From NCBI RefSeq assembly GCF_963681195.1, contig NZ_OY808997.1:1054001-1118000 (forward strand): DNA of 64,000 nucleotides, in the 5' to 3' direction. The stretch comes from Vibrio sp. 16. Lineage in GTDB: Bacteria; Pseudomonadota; Gammaproteobacteria; Enterobacterales; Vibrionaceae. Shown piece by piece: positions 62,847 through 64,000 of the stretch. A model generated the notes under the pieces. It had not been told where the DNA came from. It was given only the letters and a program-made list of their open reading frames with translations, and did no database searches. A program made the translations under genes and the position numbers. Position 1 is the first letter of the stretch. Every line of letters starts with the position of its first letter.

Positions 62847-64000
62847 TTACGCCTCCACCAGCTGAGATTTGTTTCGCATTTTTTCACGTACTTTGGCGAT
62901 AGCCACATACGCCATTGGTACGATGAACAGGGAGAAGAAAGTACCCACAGTTAACCCGCCAACCAGTACTAAACCGATGTTCACTCGACCTAACGAGCCC
63001 GGGCCTTCGGCTAGTGCCAGTGGCAAAGAGCCGACTATCATGGTCAACGACGTCATCAAGATAGGACGCAGTCGAGAACGTGCACTCTCTACCGCCGCAT
63101 CGTAAACGCCTAAGCCTTCTTTACGCTTCAAGTTGGCAAACTCAACCATCAAAATGCCGTGTTTGGTCACCAAGCCAACCAGAGTTAGCAAGCCAATCTT
63201 CGAGTACAAGTTAATGCTTTGGCCAAACACACTCAGCGTTAGCACCGCGCCAACCAGACATAACGGTACGGTAATCATGATCACTAGAGGGTCAATGAAG
63301 CTTTCAAATTGAGCCGCCAGGATTAGGAAGATGAAAATCAAGGCTAAACCAAACAACATTTGCATCCCCGCCGACGACTCATTGAGCTCTTTCACCACGC
63401 CGTCATATTGGTAGCTTTGACCCGCTTTCAGCAGCGCCGGTAATTCAGTGTCAATAAAGGTCTGAATATCTGTTGCGCTGTAACCCGGAGCAAGGTCCGC
63501 GGTAATTTCTGCTGCATCTTTGCCCGCATACGTTTTGATGTTCGACTCTGCAGTCACAGGCTTGATCGAAACAAACTGAGACAACGGCAGTCGCTGGCCC
63601 GATTCAGAGCTGACGTACAGCTTATCGAGTACTTTAAAGTCACCTAATGCTTTGCGGTTAACCTGAACCTGAATGGGATAAGTAAAACCATCATCCGCTT
63701 GTAGATCAGCTGCTTTCACTGAACCAAGGAAAGTAGAAATCGCATTGGTCACATTGCCATAATCAACACCCGATAAAACAATCGCGTTACGGTCAATCGA
63801 CAAGTCAAAGCGCATTTGATCTCGGTGAGTTGAGTTATCTACATTGGTTAACCCTTCATAGCCTTCAAGCAACTCCACCACTTTCGCTGCCGTGTCTGAC
63901 AATTCATCTAAGTCACGGTTGACCGTTGTAACTTGCAAAATCAAATTGTCCGCCACATCAAGGTTGTCGGCAGAGCGCACAGAGAAGGAAGTCGTGTACG
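62847..64000 (-). CDS. RND-family efflux pump permease (C-terminal part)
   Basis: The last 384 or so residues of a resistance-nodulation-division transporter; the gene enters from the right edge. The portion covers the second periplasmic docking and porter region and the last membrane block: GLALIFIFLILAAQFESFIDPLVIMITVPL, then GLLTLVGLVTKHGILMVEFAN and FFSLFIVPMAYVAI, characteristic of the AcrB/HAE1 group. It continues in frame past the window edge. The ToxR-like regulator and its partner follow immediately downstream, an unusual operon. Confidence 0.92.
   Translation of the reverse strand, partial: YTTSFSVRSADNLDVADNLILQVTTVNRDLDELSDTAAKVVELLEGYEGLTNVDNSTHRDQMRFDLSIDRNAIVLSGVDYGNVTNAISTFLGSVKAADLQADDGFTYPIQVQVNRKALGDFKVLDKLYVSSESGQRLPLSQFVSIKPVTAESNIKTYAGKDAAEITADLAPGYSATDIQTFIDTELPALLKAGQSYQYDGVVKELNESSAGMQMLFGLALIFIFLILAAQFESFIDPLVIMITVPLCLVGAVLTLSVFGQSINLYSKIGLLTLVGLVTKHGILMVEFANLKRKEGLGVYDAAVESARSRLRPILMTSLTMIVGSLPLALAEGPGSLGRVNIGLVLVGGLTVGTFFSLFIVPMAYVAIAKVREKMRNKSQLVEA

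Noticed and set aside
1..64000. CRISPR array, integron cassettes, prophage, insertion sequences, tRNA or rRNA genes
   Set aside because: No direct repeat-spacer pattern, integrase, transposase or recognisable RNA gene was seen; the only large repeat array is inside the adhesin gene.

Overview
The window reads as a contiguous, gene-dense piece of a Vibrio (Vibrionaceae, Gammaproteobacteria) chromosome, probably the larger one. The genus call rests on the carboxynorspermidine pathway with a fused aminotransferase/decarboxylase (Dat-Ddc), a Vibrio-type long PurC, the conserved orders gyrA-ubiG-nrdAB-yfaE and bcr-rsuA-radD, a LapA-like adhesin with a Vibrio-type type I secretion tail, and several DUFs typical of Vibrio. 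No phage, insertion sequence, integron, CRISPR array, rRNA or tRNA was seen. The species cannot be fixed from the sequence alone.

Layout. 1-5.9 kb: start of a CitA/DcuS-type sensor kinase, a small orphan ORF behind a perfect FNR-type box, the lipocalin Blc, a metallo-beta-lactamase-fold hydrolase, L-lactate dehydrogenase, a DMT permease, a glycerophosphodiesterase, and a SulA-like division inhibitor with a strong LexA box. 6-13.7 kb: purC behind a PurR box, an EF-hand protein, a LysR regulator, the glycyl-radical enzyme YjjI with its activase YjjW, a chemoreceptor and a small membrane protein. 13.8-23.5 kb: housekeeping block gyrA, ubiG, nrdA, nrdB, yfaE and a CinA-like protein; nrdA is preceded by paired NrdR boxes and a DnaA box. 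23.7-28.3 kb: envelope proteins of unknown role (DUF3943, a small beta-barrel, two Lcl/DUF1566 proteins) and a GcvR-like ACT protein. 28.3-34.3 kb: the complete norspermidine operon dat-ddc, carboxynorspermidine dehydrogenase, nspC, with a long structured leader and a large intergenic hairpin. 34.3-43.4 kb: a 2264-residue repeat adhesin with a probable LapG cleavage site, and divergently a TolC-like outer-membrane factor plus an OmpA/TSP3 protein. 43.4-54.1 kb: nhaA, an ABC/FtsX exporter operon with an AttH-like lipocalin, a MATE pump, a Rossmann/DUF2867 protein, and a Bcr-type efflux pump translationally coupled to a DUF2913 protein. 54.2-61.7 kb: rsuA, radD, a GGDEF-EAL membrane protein, and a PepSY protein/response regulator/histidine kinase operon of CarRS (VprAB) type. 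61.7-64 kb: an operon running RND pump, then a ToxR-like membrane regulator, then a small ToxS/VtrC-like partner.

How the parts may connect. Norspermidine, the GGDEF-EAL protein, the LapA-like adhesin and CarRS are all, by family knowledge, tied to biofilm control in vibrios, so much of the 28-61 kb stretch concerns surface attachment and envelope state; that connection is inference. The least explained pieces are the RND/ToxR-like/VtrC-like operon, the YjjI-YjjW pair, the AttH exporter, and the two RNA-scale structures in the norspermidine operon. Most of the window is ordinary core genome.
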